NCBI GenBank assembly: GCA_021234155.1 | Contig: JAJEKV010000108.1 | Span: 587,719-651,718, forward strand | Source: Isoetes taiwanensis | Lineage: Eukaryota; Streptophyta; Lycopodiopsida; Isoetales; Isoetaceae | Direction: 5' to 3' | DNA length: 64,000 nucleotides | Part shown: piece by piece, positions 10,861-21,729 of the stretch | Layout: each line of letters begins with the position of its first letter | How positions within the stretch are numbered: the first letter of the stretch is position 1 | Translations under genes and position numbers: made by a program | The notes under the pieces: model-generated | What the model saw: only the letters and a program-made list of their open reading frames with translations | The model's database searches: none | What the model was told of the DNA's origin: nothing

Positions 10861-11121
10861 ACTTACTTTTGATCATTGCTCAAGACAGTCTCCATTTACA
10901 TGTGAGTAGTATTTCATTATTTGTATAACATCGTAAAGGAAACTTCCATTCAGATCTGCCTTCTCAAATCGCACATCTGGCACAATAGCCCATCTTCAGG
11001 TGCATGATAGGCAATTACAAGAGACAGGCGTGAATGAACATAGCCCAAATGGTAAACGTCTGATATCACATTCAATATTATAGCAGCAAACTGTTAGGAA
11101 ACAAAAATCTTTTCAAGGGTG

Positions 11122-11791
11122 TCACTGCAGCAAGCATGGCGACATTCTCTGAAATCTCCTAGAACTGTTCTGATTGAGCAACTGGTGGTGAACTTCAGTA
11201 ATTGGAAATCCATCTAATGATCTGTTGATAGATACAAATTTAGCTTCAAACCCTTCAGTGATGTACGATAGACCTGTAAGATGGAACAGCAAATTAGATC
11301 TAGCTAAGCTTTTCACGTGCAGAAAAAAACTAATCAACAGTCATGAGTATTCATAGGTTCTGCTTTTCTCCCAACTAGAATTCATAGTTTATCTGCACCA
11401 AATCTCTTATTTAGTGTGTGATCACCAATTAGTCACTTTCAATTAAAAATATATTGAATTCATTGTTCAGATCCCATTTTCCAAAAAAAATGGACAAAAT
11501 CGCCCATGTTATATTCAGAGATAATCTAGAGCATATGCATATTTCCAATGAGGTTTCAAATTCCTTCTTGTGCAGATATAAGAAATATTAGTTAAAAAAG
11601 TGACTGGAAGAAGTGCACCTTTGAAGAATTTCCATCCATCGGTACTGAATTTTCCATGCCTGCAGGTCCTATTTTCAGACCTCAAAAGAATAAAAAAGCA
11701 ACCAGAATAAACATTACCTGCAGATGTTTGAATTAAAAGTAGAGACAAAGACAGTAAAACCACGAGGCAACTCCCAATTGACACCGGCATC
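11122..11791 (-). CDS. Three phase-compatible exons of an unrecognised gene (partial)
   Basis: Three - strand blocks join without breaking the frame. Exon 11791-11718 has an acceptor after GACACAG and a donor GTAATG. Its product, with NWELPRGFTVFVSTFNSNIC, ends with two bases of a codon. The next block ends at 11619 before GTGCAC and gives SENRTCRHGKFSTDGWKFFK. The block from 11273 starts after a CTTACAG acceptor, gives GFEAKFVSINRSLDGFPITE, and reaches a TGA at 11124. Further coding-like text (VISDVYHLGYVHSRLSLVIA and APEDGLLCQMCDLRR) continues on the same strand at about 11090-10950, so the TGA may not be the true end. I do not recognise the protein. Two phase-compatible junctions favour a real or recently broken gene; neither end is located. 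Confidence 0.4.
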
Positions 11792-11799
11792 CTGTGTCA

Positions 11800-12610
11800 A
11801 TGACAATGAAAAGGTTAATGCTAGGAAACCCGTTATGCTGTAAGCAGGAATATAGTATATAAAGAATCCGTTAAGCAATAAGACAAATTGTGCTTTTAAA
11901 ATACTCTTCATGCCTCTGTGAGTTATATTCAGAATCTGGATATAACAACTCGTTTGACATGACCGGTATTTAGCAGAGTGTTGACAGTCTTTAAATTATG
12001 CTTTCTCCAATTTGAGAAACAAAATGCAATAGCATGGATCTGTCATTGCTTCTGAATAAGAGAGAGTACCCAGCACATAGCTTAGGCAACAAGCAACACG
12101 ATCTGTGGCAGGTAGAAGAAACCATAAAACATTACAGTGAAGGAGCTTAAGGTTCTCATTTTGGTAATGAATTGCAATACAACGTAGCCCACCTAAGGAA
12201 AACTGTAAATGCCATAGAACGTACCTAAGAAGCTTAAATACCAGTACTTGTTAAAATATTTCACTGCATCCCAGATCTACCATCAATCTTGCGAACTCGT
12301 AAATCCTTAATACATGGCTGGCGTAGTCGAGCTGTTTTAAGGTACCCGAGCTATGCACTAGGGTTCTTTTTAATTCCGTTGCTTCCCTCTACGTCCCGTT
12401 TTTACCTAATCCTGCAATAAATTCTAGAGAAAATTACCGAAATGCCCTTATATTACTAAAATGCCTTATATTTTACAAAAGCAATCAAAATGCCCCCTAA
12501 AATAAGGGTGCTTGGATAGAATAGCATTAGCTATGACCAATATAAATAAGACCATTCACAAAACTTATAAATGGCAGTGAGATCTTTTTAACAACAACAA
12601 AGACAACAAA
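11800..12610. other. Unassigned region
   Basis: I see no gene or repeat I can support. It may hold introns or upstream sequence of the - strand gene at 11.1-11.8 kb. Confidence 0.25.
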
Positions 12611-12613
12611 AGT

Positions 12614-12780
12614 TGTGAAAGAGGAAATACCTCATCCTAGATAGATTAACTTTTGAATCTATATTACCAAAGTCAGGGGCATTTCAGTAGAAGTCACTGT
12701 GAAAGAGGAAATACCTCATCCTAGATTGACTTTTGAATTATGAGCCATAAGAACGATATTACCAAAGTGAGGGGGATTTC
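12614..12780. repeat. 84-bp imperfect tandem duplication
   Basis: TGTGAAAGAGGAAATACCTC begins at 12614 and again at 12698. Both copies continue through CTTTTGAAT to ATATTACCAAAGT. The copies differ by small indels. Confidence 0.75.
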
Positions 12781-12789
12781 GGTAAATTT

Positions 12790-13480
12790 TTCGATATTTA
12801 AACTAGCACCAAGGCAGGCTTGGGGAATAAATGTGGAAGGGTGGTTGAAGAATAAGAGCATGAAATATAGAAGATTGAAAGGTATTCAATTTGAAATAAA
12901 CAGAAGGAAAGATGTAATCGTTTCCACTTGCTTTGCCTACGAAAAGCTTGATACCTTGATAATGATATGAAGAAGAAGGTTAAAGCTCAGACGTTAGAAT
13001 ATCAATTTTTGTTCAAGCAAGTGCTCTCGTGCATTCTTCCCCGCACCGCCAAGCCCTCCTTCACCTGCCTGCATCCTTCTCAAATCCGAATTCAATCTTC
13101 TTAGACGCTTAGACATCTTTCTCGTGTGTCTAAAATCAACCTTCTTAGGTGCTCAAATTTATATACCTTCTCAAATCACTTTTAGGCATTCCTTCGTGCC
13201 ATCGTGAAGATTAATTTAGAGGTGAGTTGAGGACTTCTAAACATGCTTTTAGAAATGCTTTCTTTTCGCCTTTTGGTTGGATTTGTTTTGCTTTCATTGT
13301 TTTTAACTAGTCTTCTTTTAACATTATATTAAAATAATGATATGATAAGAGAATCCTACTAGCTACTAAATCCTAAACCCTAGTTGCTTATCAACACTAG
13401 ATAAGTGCTCGCAACCTCGTAAAATTAAAATAAATTGCACATTGGCAATCTTTTGACCATTTGGACCTTAATTGACCAAA
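12790..13480. other. Unassigned region
   Basis: There is no supported gene. An open frame at 12740-12970 (+) has no recognisable motif. Confidence 0.25.
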
Positions 13481-13486
13481 GTCGCA

Positions 13487-13590
13487 TTTAATTAAAGTGG
13501 GTCAAATCTCAAATTTGGGACTCTCGGACTTAAAATGGGACTCATACTCATTTTTTTTTTTTTTGAATTGAGTGCTTGAATAGAATTTTG
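13487..13590. repeat. Dispersed repeat shared with 52206-52310
   Basis: TTTAATTAAAGTGGG, then GACAAATCT-like text, GGGACT and AATGGGACTCA, and finally GCTTGAATAGAATT, occur in the same order here and at 52206-52310. Divergence and small indels show two old copies of one element, class unknown. A T-run interrupts this copy. Confidence 0.65.
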
Positions 13591-13633
13591 TCTTAATAAA
13601 ACAACAATAACATTTACAAACAACAAACCCGAG

Positions 13634-13915
13634 AAAAAGAAGGGAGACGATGGAGAAAAGAATTGTAGGAAGGAAGGGGAGATGGAAGGGAGGGGAGGAA
13701 GGGATGAAGGAGGAGGTAAAGGAGCGGTGGGAGAGGGGAGGGGGTGGGGAGAGGTAGGAGAGGGCAGGGAGGGGAGGGAGAGAGGGGAGAGAGGACAGGG
13801 TTTAGGGAAAAGGGGCAAAAGTGGAGGGGGGGGGGAGGAGATGATGGAGGGAGGTCGGGCAAATGGGGAGGGTTAGGGACAAGGATGAAAAAACAAGGAG
13901 AGTTTGAGGGGAGAG
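13634..13915. repeat. Purine-rich (GGGAGA-type) tract
   Basis: About 280 bp is almost only G and A on the + strand, with irregular GGGAGAGG units and a G-run near 13827-13836. The proline-rich - strand frames and glycine-rich + strand frames over it are composition artefacts. Such tracts can form triplex or G-quadruplex DNA. Confidence 0.85.
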
Positions 13916-14047
13916 ATCTCCTAAAAAATAAATAAAATTAAATATTATAAATTAAAGAAAGAAATTAAATTTCATATTAAAAAAATAAAATTAAATATTA
14001 AAAAAAAAAAAATAAATTATTACTAAATTAAATACGGTATTCTCAAC

Positions 14048-14070
14048 CTTCTCGACCACTAGTCGAGAAG
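14048..14070. repeat. Perfect 9-bp hairpin CTTCTCGAC/GTCGAGAAG
   Basis: The stem is perfect with a 5-nt loop (CACTA). It belongs to the TTCTCGAC hairpin family seen repeatedly near 26.3-26.7, 56.5-57.5 and 63.0 kb. Confidence 0.8.
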
Positions 14071-14074
14071 CCAC

Positions 14075-15690
14075 AAGGCAATTTTCTTTTCATAGAATAG
14101 CCAAGCTTTTGGCTATGGCGATGGCTTCTTTTTCGCCTACAACCGCCAAATGGAGGGTCGAGTGCTAAGAAACGAGGGTCTCTTTTAAGCAAAGTTCTCT
14201 TTTCGCCTTCAAATCCGCCCAAATGGAGGGTCGAGTCCGGAAAAATAGAGGACTCTAAAAAAGACCGCTTGTCACGAGCTCCAACCACCAAAACGTAATT
14301 TCTATACATTTGTCGATAAAATACCTAAGCGGGTGGAAGAAGCTCGATGGAGGAAGTGGGTGTAACAAAAAAAGAAATCAGCTTGTGTGTATTTTCCTCC
14401 TCGAGGAATTTTAGCAAAGCGAAGTGACACGCCATAGCCATAGCCGTAGTAATACAACTTCTTGGCTTCTTTGGTCAAGCAAAAACACGGCAGCCCGGGC
14501 TTTGGTATCTTGGGTCCGTAAATTAAATTCTAAGACTAGGAATGCATATGGAGCCGATGATCGATTTGGGCACTTTATGAGATAACGAATCGCGAGAGTA
14601 GCCGAGCCGCCATCTCCGCGTAAATTCCAAGCTTTACCAAGGCCCGATTCACGCAAAGACTCGGTGAATGGGGACTGGTAATCCGTAGCATCCTCATTTC
14701 GTTATTTTATCGCTCAATGAAACTGAAAAACGCTTTGAAAAGCACCGAGGGTTTGCTTTGTTGAAGCCAAGCCGCTGACGTTCATGCCCACCCAAAACGC
14801 TTAAGAATATGACAAGGAAACGTAATATCACGATATTTTTTGTTCGCTTTGATCCGAGGCTTATCTTTGAGGAAGGCTTTGTAAGGCGAAGGGCCAACTC
14901 GCTTCCACCAACAATGGCACTAGTCGTACCAAGAGGTTCAAAAATGCTTGTCCATGGTATCAAAATCAGAACAAAATAAGTCAAGGGCTCCACAACCTCC
15001 GAAGTTTAGGGGAAACAGAGCTACGATGAAGATGGGATAAAGGAAAAGGGCTTTAGTTTAGTACCGCACGCAAAATAGAGTGCATGCGAAATGCGATCTT
15101 GAACTCGCAATGAGCTTGTTTTCTCTGCATAAGAAAGGAAAACTTGAATAGGATAAGCCGTAGCAGGCAAATCTGGCCAAGCCAAAATTGATTTTTTTGC
15201 AAGAATGAGCAAGCCAGATGCGGCTTTTTTGTGCAAATCGGTCTTGTGGCGTCAAAAGTGCTTTGGCGAGAATTTAAAAGCCCTGTGGAAGGATTGATCA
15301 ATGAAAATCGGCCCCTGGGCAGGCGAATTTATCCTATTTGAGGAGAGTATGCATGCTAGATTCGTAAATGCTTGGAAATCCAAGAAGAATGGACCTAATC
15401 TGCGGATCCTTTTTTCATCCGTGATTCTTTCATCTGTCTCCTTCTTTTCCCTTTGCTCGCATTTTGATCTCGACTCATAGCCGGAAGCTTTTTGGTTATG
15501 GTCAATTTCGGTGGGAGCTATGGCTATGGGAGCTTCTTCCCAAACAAAGAGTCCAAGTGGTACAAATGATCTTCGCCTCAAAGGTATGTACCAAATTTTA
15601 AAATTCAAGCATGGGGGAAAAAAGGCGGGGTATTAGAAAAAATCGGGTAAAATAACACGCTGAAAAGAAAGTGTAAAATAAATGCCAATA
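14075..15690. other. Unassigned, moderately GC-rich region
   Basis: Several - strand frames of 80-118 codons are open (14043-14309, 14694-14993, 15252-15608). They have no motif I recognise. The base composition differs from the AT-rich flanks. An organelle-derived insert or a decayed element are both possible, and nothing in the sequence decides between them. Confidence 0.25.
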
Positions 15691-15701
15691 CTATAGGATT
15701 A

Positions 15702-15735
15702 CTAGTGATTGTGCCCAGCATTGCTGGGTATAAGT
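15702..15735 (-). mobile_element. Helitron-like 3' terminus (element lies to the right)
   Basis: On the - strand the sequence reads CTTATA, then a hairpin CCCAGC/GCTGGG with loop AAT (15728-15714), then CACAATCA and CTAG (15705-15702), followed by T. A short GC-rich hairpin about 10 bp before a terminal CTAG is the standard 3' end of Helitrons, which insert between A and T. It aligns over 34 nt with the + strand terminus at 26150-26183. The 5' TC end was not found. Confidence 0.65.
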
Positions 15736-15775
15736 TGAGAGCCTGTAAATGCTTTGGGATGCAAGGAGAAAAGCC

Positions 15776-17450
15776 CTATCCCTTTCCCTTTCCCTTTATT
15801 GCACTTCCCGCATTTCATTTTTTCTTATTTTCTCCTACTTTTTTTTTTCCTTTTCCTTTTTTTTTCGCCTTTTCTCACATGTTTCATTGTTTTCCCATCC
15901 CTTTCCTTCCCCCTTCCCTATTCCCCGATAACCTTTTTTTCCCTTCCTTTTGCTCCTTTCTCCACCTTTTCCATCTTCTTTTTTTTTTTTGCCCTTTTCC
16001 TTCCTCTTTCTCTTTTTTTTTTATGCCTTCTCTTTTCCCCCACCCTTTTTCCATGTCTTCCTTTTTCTCAACCTTTTTACTCTTTCGCCTTTTCCATGCC
16101 TATTTTCCCTTTCTCTTTTCCTCCTTTTCCCACTTTTTCCTCCTTTTTTGTGCCCTTTTTCCTTCCATTTTTCTTTTCTCCCTCCCCTTTTCCATGCCCT
16201 TTTACCTTCTCTTTTCCATCTCCTCACCATTTCCCTCTTTTTCCTTTTCCATGTTCCCTCTTTTCCGCTCCCCTTTTCCATTTTCCTCATTTCCTTTTTC
16301 CCCCCTCTCTCTATTTCTATTTTCCATTCTATTTTTCTATTTCCCTTTTTTTCCATGCCCTTTTTCCCCCCTTTTTTCTTCTTTTCTATTTTTCACGTGC
16401 TTCCTTTTCCTCCTTTTTCCCACCCTTTCCCCTCTTCCTGCGCAATTTTCCTTTCTTTCAACCCTTCCTTTTTCTTTTTCTTTTCCTTTCCTCATGTCGC
16501 TTTTTCCCTTCCCTCCCCTCCATCACTCCCCGCTTCCCTTTCCCTTTCCCCCTTTTTCCCGCTTTCTTTTCCTTGATGGATTTTTTTTCTTTCCGCTTTC
16601 CTCCTTTGCCGATCCTTTTCCTGCGGCACCCCTTCCCTTTCCTTTTCCTTTTTCCCTTTTTCCATGCCTTTTTGCACATTTGTTTTATTCTCTTATTTCC
16701 TATACCCATTTTCCTCTTTTCCCCACCCTTTCTCCTCAAGGTTTCTTTTTCCCTTTTTCTTTTTCCCTTTTTTTTTTTCACCATTTTCCTCTTCCCTTTT
16801 CTCTCATGCCCTTCCCCCTTCCCTTTTCTCGTTTCCCTCTAGGTTCCCTTTCTCCCTTTTCCCTTCATTTTTTCTTTCTTCTCACTTTCCCCCTTTTCGA
16901 TGCCCCTTTTCTTTTCCCCTCTCCCCATCCTTTTTTCTTTGTTCCCCTTGTCCCTTCCCTTTTCCTCATTTTTCCAACCTTTCACTCTTCCCCTTTCTTG
17001 ATGCATTTTTTTCCCTTCCCTTTCCCCTCTCTTTTTTTTTCCCTTTTCCTATGCCATTTGTCCCTTCCTTTTCCTCTTTCCCTCGGCGCTTCTCTTTTTC
17101 CCCTTTTCCCATGCTCCTTCCTTTTCCCATGCTTTTTTCTCCTCCCCTTTTCCATGCTTTTTTTTCTCCTTCATTTTCTCCTTTTTTTCAACCTTTTCCT
17201 CTTTCCTTTTTTTTTTTTTTCATGCCCTTTCCATTTACCTTTTCCACTTTATCTCTTCCTTTGTTCCCTCGTGCCCTTTCCCTGTTCCCTTCCCTTTTCG
17301 CTTTCCATGCCTTTTTCTCTTCTCTTTATCCCCAATCCTTTTCCCTTTTACTTTTTTACCCTTTTCCCTTTTCCCCATGCCTTTTGCCCTTCACATTCTC
17401 TCTTTCCACTTCCCTTTTCCTTTTTCCCCTTTTCATTTACCCTTTCCCCT
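15776..17450. repeat. 1.7-kb polypyrimidine tract, decayed tandem repeat
   Basis: The + strand is almost wholly C and T. A CCATGCC or CATGCC word returns at irregular intervals of tens to about 150 bp (for example 16091, 16190, 16355, 16661, 17222, 17308 and 17377), suggesting a once-regular unit. The 587-codon + frame across it is not a gene: stop codons need purines, so any pyrimidine tract stays open, and the predicted product is only Phe, Pro, Leu and Ser. The complementary purine strand could form intramolecular triplex DNA. Confidence 0.9.
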
Positions 17451-17459
17451 TTAAGAGAT

Positions 17460-17788
17460 CGAAGATGACCAATCACCGGTGTTGGTAAATCGTGCAATAA
17501 ATCTAGGGCCTTCGGATGCATCTAAATGATCCTCGCCATTCAAATTAGGGCTCATGCACTACTTACTTGTGATAACATTATAATATAAAGATATTTTGAC
17601 GGTCCCCAATTTCTCTTTTTATGTGTGTGCTACTATGTTCACATCGCAAACATTATGTTGCCATGGTGCACGTTTTTAGGCATATATTCTTATTCTAAAG
17701 TAAAACTTTAACTTTGAAGATCGCTATATATTTTACACCTTGTTTAACCCATTTTGAAGGTTTAAGACAAAAATAGGGACAAGTACAT
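17460..17788. other. Spacer between pyrimidine tract and LINE
   Basis: There is no gene. The right end carries the left copy of the LINE target-site duplication (17789-17808). Confidence 0.4.
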
Positions 17789-17808
17789 ATTAATAGGTCT
17801 AATGCATA

Positions 17809-20800
17809 TGACTGGGCATCAGCCCACTTCACCCGTGAGGACGAGGACTAAGAAGAAGCAACGAAGAATCCTTCTTCCTAGTAGTATTTATGGACAAGGA
17901 GATCTTGAGCTGGAATGTGCGAGGGGTGCGCTCATCACCCAGTAAGAGAACGAGAGTGGCGTTGGCGGTTCGGAAGATGGATCGGATATCCCGTATTAAC
18001 GGGGAACATAAATTAATCCTGGGGGATGCCGCGAACCTTCTTTGGACATGTTCCCAGACGCCAATATGCCCACGCTGTGGCCACCTCCGCTCTCAAAGGA
18101 ATTGCGTGGCACTCACCATATGGAAGATGGCCGTGCGTGACTTTACCCCGGCGGTTGCTAGGCATGTGGGTCATCATCAAAGGCGTAGAGGGGTCGCGAT
18201 GAGTGGGGCTTAATGTGAATATCACGCCACAACAGTGCACGCAGAGGCGTTGTGGGCATCAATCGGCATAAAGTCACATCCTTTGGGGGCTGGTGGCTTG
18301 GTTGTCGTAGGTGATTTCAACATGGTCGAGGATTGCTTTCGATAGGTGGCAGGGGCTACCGGCGGTACATTTTATGGTTTTGAGCCAAGCAATGGGTACA
18401 ATTGTTGGACTTCTTGCATTTGCGTAGTCGTCAGGCTTTTGGGCATTTATTTCTTTAATCGGGTAATTGAGTAGGGCCTGACTCCGCGATAGTTCGACAT
18501 GACGATGCTATGCTAATAATACCACAGATCGGACCGAGCCTTTGCTCGCGGAAGAACATTCTCCCTAATCACTCTCGATCATTGTCCCTGCTTAATTTCT
18601 GGGGACTGGAGTGTAGTACGCTGGTACTAAGGCATGTTTCAAAAACCGAACAAACGTGATATTTGAAGGATGTCGATTTCTCTTAGGGATGCCATAGATT
18701 TGGTTCCGCGGTCTTTTGAGATCATTTCGGGATGTCGGGAATGGTGAAGGCCCCGCTGAAGTCAAGGCATTCACCAAGTCATCAAAAGCTCGGAGGAGCC
18801 TGGCCGAGGCAGAGCCGAGGTCTTAGAGGCATCAGATCGCCGAATTGAAACCCTCGGTGCCGGCCCGATGGTGTGCTGGAGAAGGAGATATTATACCACA
18901 TCGCAGCAGCGAAGTCTAGAAGGCCCGCCGTGCAAGAGTGAAGCTCGTGGATCAATTCGGCCGCTGAAGGGGACACCCAATTCCCTCGCATCGTTCTTCG
19001 TATCGCGACGACAAAGAAGTGGCCGACCTCAATGTCGCCTTTGGCATCAGCTACCGCGACTGCAGCTCTCACCGGTGACATTAAGCAGCAATTTTCAAGA
19101 CTTCTTCGTGAGAAGACGTATCCCTACACCGACGCCATGGAGGAGATAAGGTTTTCAATAAGGTGTCATATAGGGTGCCGGGCGGATAGGAGGCAGGTTA
19201 GAGCTCTACTACAAAGCAAGAGCTGAGGATATGCTACGCTACTTTGGCCCCTCATATGCCCGGTCCGACCGTGATTCCGCTGGAGTTCTTCCAAGAATAT
19301 TGGGAATGGGTGGAGACTTCGATGAGACCCTATCAAGACTTCGCTTCAGCAGAGGCGCTTGACTATAAAATTAACACCTACTGATCTCATTAATACCGGA
19401 AGGTGAAGGAGTCATCATCATCTCGATTACCGATTACGCCGGCCGATAGTGTATAAGATAGTTCATGGGCGTCTCGGCGAGATCGGCAAGTAGTCGCCGC
19501 TAGAGGCTATTAGTCCCATGCACCGGGCTTTATTCCTCGCAGTATATTCTTAACAATGTAGGGCGTATTCGAGGGCATTCAGTCACGGATAGTGTACTTA
19601 AAGCTGGACTTCCTCGCGAAGCCCTATGATAGTGTTTTGTTGGGACTTTCCGAGGAGGATGATGCTTTTGCGTGGTGAGTAATTTCACAAAGACTGCCCC
19701 AAGCTCTTTAACGCGTCTTGAGCCACCATCCCATGTCACGGCGAAGTCATCACCGCTGGAGTTCGCCAGGATGCCCCTTTGGGACCCTTCCTATTTACCA
19801 TCGAGGCCGCTGAGGCCCCTCATTCCATCGCCTCGGGTGGAGGCGGAGGGTTATGGAGGGGCTGAGAATGGCGACCGTCGCAAGCTAGATGGAAGTCCGA
19901 CACCGATGACTCTTTCTTTCCAGTAAGCCGACGAGGAACCCGTTAAACACGGCGGAGCTTGACACATTTGCTCGGCCCGGGTCTTGCCTCATGAACCGGA
20001 CGAAGTGCTCAAGATTATGGCCGGGCAGCAGATCCTTATGCCCGCGTCGTGTCCCAATTTTCTGGCGAATCGACCTTCAGGCACATGCTCCGTGCTTTTG
20101 GGGATCCCGCTCGCATTGACATTTTGGCGCCAGGTATTTGGGAGCACATTTTGGTGGACCTAGCTTGCCGCACCTTAATTGGTGGAAGGGGGGAAACTTT
20201 CCATGGCCGGCAGGTCACGTTGGCTAAAATTGTTTATGCTCAACTCATATTTATATGGGCCTCCATCATCCGGCGCCGTAAAGCAAGGTTCGAAAATTTC
20301 TTCTATGGTTCGTGAATCCTTTGTTTGGGGAGGCAATGAGGAAGGGGCTACCGTCAAGGTTGCTGGTGGAAGTGCGTCCGCCCAAAGCCGCAGTGTGGCC
20401 TTCTTTACGGACCTCTGCCCATAGTAAGGTCCCGCTATCAAAGTTCATCTTTACGATTCTCGAGAATCGGGTTTGATTCCTGCATGGCCCCGCTTCATCG
20501 ATCTTCGTTTCCCTCGACAGTTTCCCCATAAGCCATCCGTGCCCGTATGCCCATGGGCGTTATTTATGGATATCGTGCCATATGTTAATGCCTCCCCTTC
20601 GAAGGGGCCCCCGCGAGCCCGGAGCAGTCCGCTCGCTTTTACAATTGATGTCTCGGGGCCAGCATTGATTAGAGGCATCGCCATGGTGGATTCCTTTTCG
20701 GCGGGCGACTTCACCTTTGGTGTCATGCGGCAACCATCGATCCGCCCGAGTCCAACGCAGTGGGCGCAGCTGTGGGGTCTTGACGCTGGGAGAGTGGTAT

Positions 20801-21707
20801 ATCGATGGGCAACAGCGCCTCGGCAGCCTTTTTTCGTCGTGGGTTTCGAATTTGAGGAGCCGGGATTGTCCTATCTAAAGCGCGGTGGCTAATGCATTGC
20901 CAATTAACCCCCGTTACCCTCGAAGCAGTGGAGTCAAGGCTCATCCAAAAGTTGACCCCTCAAACTTCATAAAGTCCCTTCTACGAGCTCTTGGCAATTC
21001 AGGATGAGTTGCCTCCTGACCAGGCCGGAGTCTACAGTGTGCCGGAGATGAATGGGGTAACATCCGGAGATGGGTGTGGAACCCAATCTCGCCTCCCAAG
21101 ATTCGGTGTTGCTGCAAAGAGATACTAAGCTACGATCCTTTGAGGGTGAATACGCGGTTACACGGGGTCAATCCCCCTGGATTAGCGATCGGGCGGCCCG
21201 ATGTGTGGTGCCTTCGTGTGGAGACTCTAGAGCACTCAGAGGCCTCTTTGCGACGCAGATCCAGCCGGCATGGCAAAGGTCCGTGCCTCTTTTCACACCC
21301 CCATTCGTAGTCGAGGTTCTTCCGGGGTGTATCCTACTGGTGGTCTCGGCAATTTCGCCACCGGGCCTTCCATTTGTGTAAGGCCCGTTATCGCGGGTTC
21401 ATTTGGAAGCGGCGACGCCTGAAGGTGTTCAAAAATGTGGAGGTGCAACCTGGGGTGTTGATCCCGCAATTGAGGTACAAATTATATCTTTCTTACATGG
21501 CATGCCCTCGTAAAGAGCAGTTCAAGGCAACTGTATGGGAGAGGACTCTTCTCATTGTAGACAGTGTTAGCAGGTTTGTCCCATGAGTCGTAGGTAGGTA
21601 TGTGTGCCATTTGGGTGCTCACCCGAGTGTGGGCGTGGAGCACTCTAGTATCGCTCCTTTTGTACTGATTACATATTAATTAACTTGATCCTTCAAAAAA
21701 AAAAAAA
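17809..21707 (+). mobile_element. L1-like LINE, ORF2-length copy with target-site duplication
   Basis: The element is flanked by ATTAATAGGTCTAATGCATA (17789-17808) and a copy at 21708-21727 that differs at two of 20 positions. It ends in an A-run (21695-21707). Inside are an endonuclease start at 17890 (MDKEILSWNVRGV), a DFNMVED endonuclease motif near 18310 and reverse-transcriptase text in 19.5-20.4 kb. That text includes a GVRQDAPLGPFLF-like RT motif, an FxxxSGL.MNRTKCS region and HILVDLACRTLIGGRGETFH. A zf-RVT-like end (WVWNPISPPKIRC) lies at 21070-21120. L1 elements copy themselves by target-primed reverse transcription. Many stops and frameshifts make this copy dead. No ORF1 precedes ORF2 inside the duplication. 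Confidence 0.85.
17890..21586 (+). pseudogene. LINE ORF2 (endonuclease - reverse transcriptase - zf-RVT), broken
   Basis: The order is APE-type endonuclease (17890 to about 18600), reverse transcriptase (about 18800-20500) and a C-terminal zf-RVT-like and basic region (about 21060-21586, with FIWKRRRLKVFKNVE). This is the normal layout of plant L1 ORF2, and about 3.7 kb is close to full length. The reading frame switches repeatedly, and the FADD catalytic centre cannot be read intact. The C-terminal WKRRR.KVF phrase returns in the truncated copy at 31009 (WSVWKRRRRKVFYDK), so the two belong to one family. Confidence 0.8.
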
Positions 21708-21729
21708 ATTAATAGATTTAATGCATAGG

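Noticed and set aside
13492-13876. Proline-rich (-) and glycine-rich (+) frames
   Set aside because: They are composition artefacts of the purine tract and have no domain or splice signal.
14040-15690. A mitochondrial DNA insert
   Set aside because: Composition and wording made me consider it, but I could read no mitochondrial gene or known intergenic motif, so it is left unassigned.
15705-17468. 587-codon open frame, the longest in the window
   Set aside because: It lies in a pyrimidine-only tract where stop codons cannot occur; the product is only Phe/Pro/Leu/Ser and all three + frames are open together.
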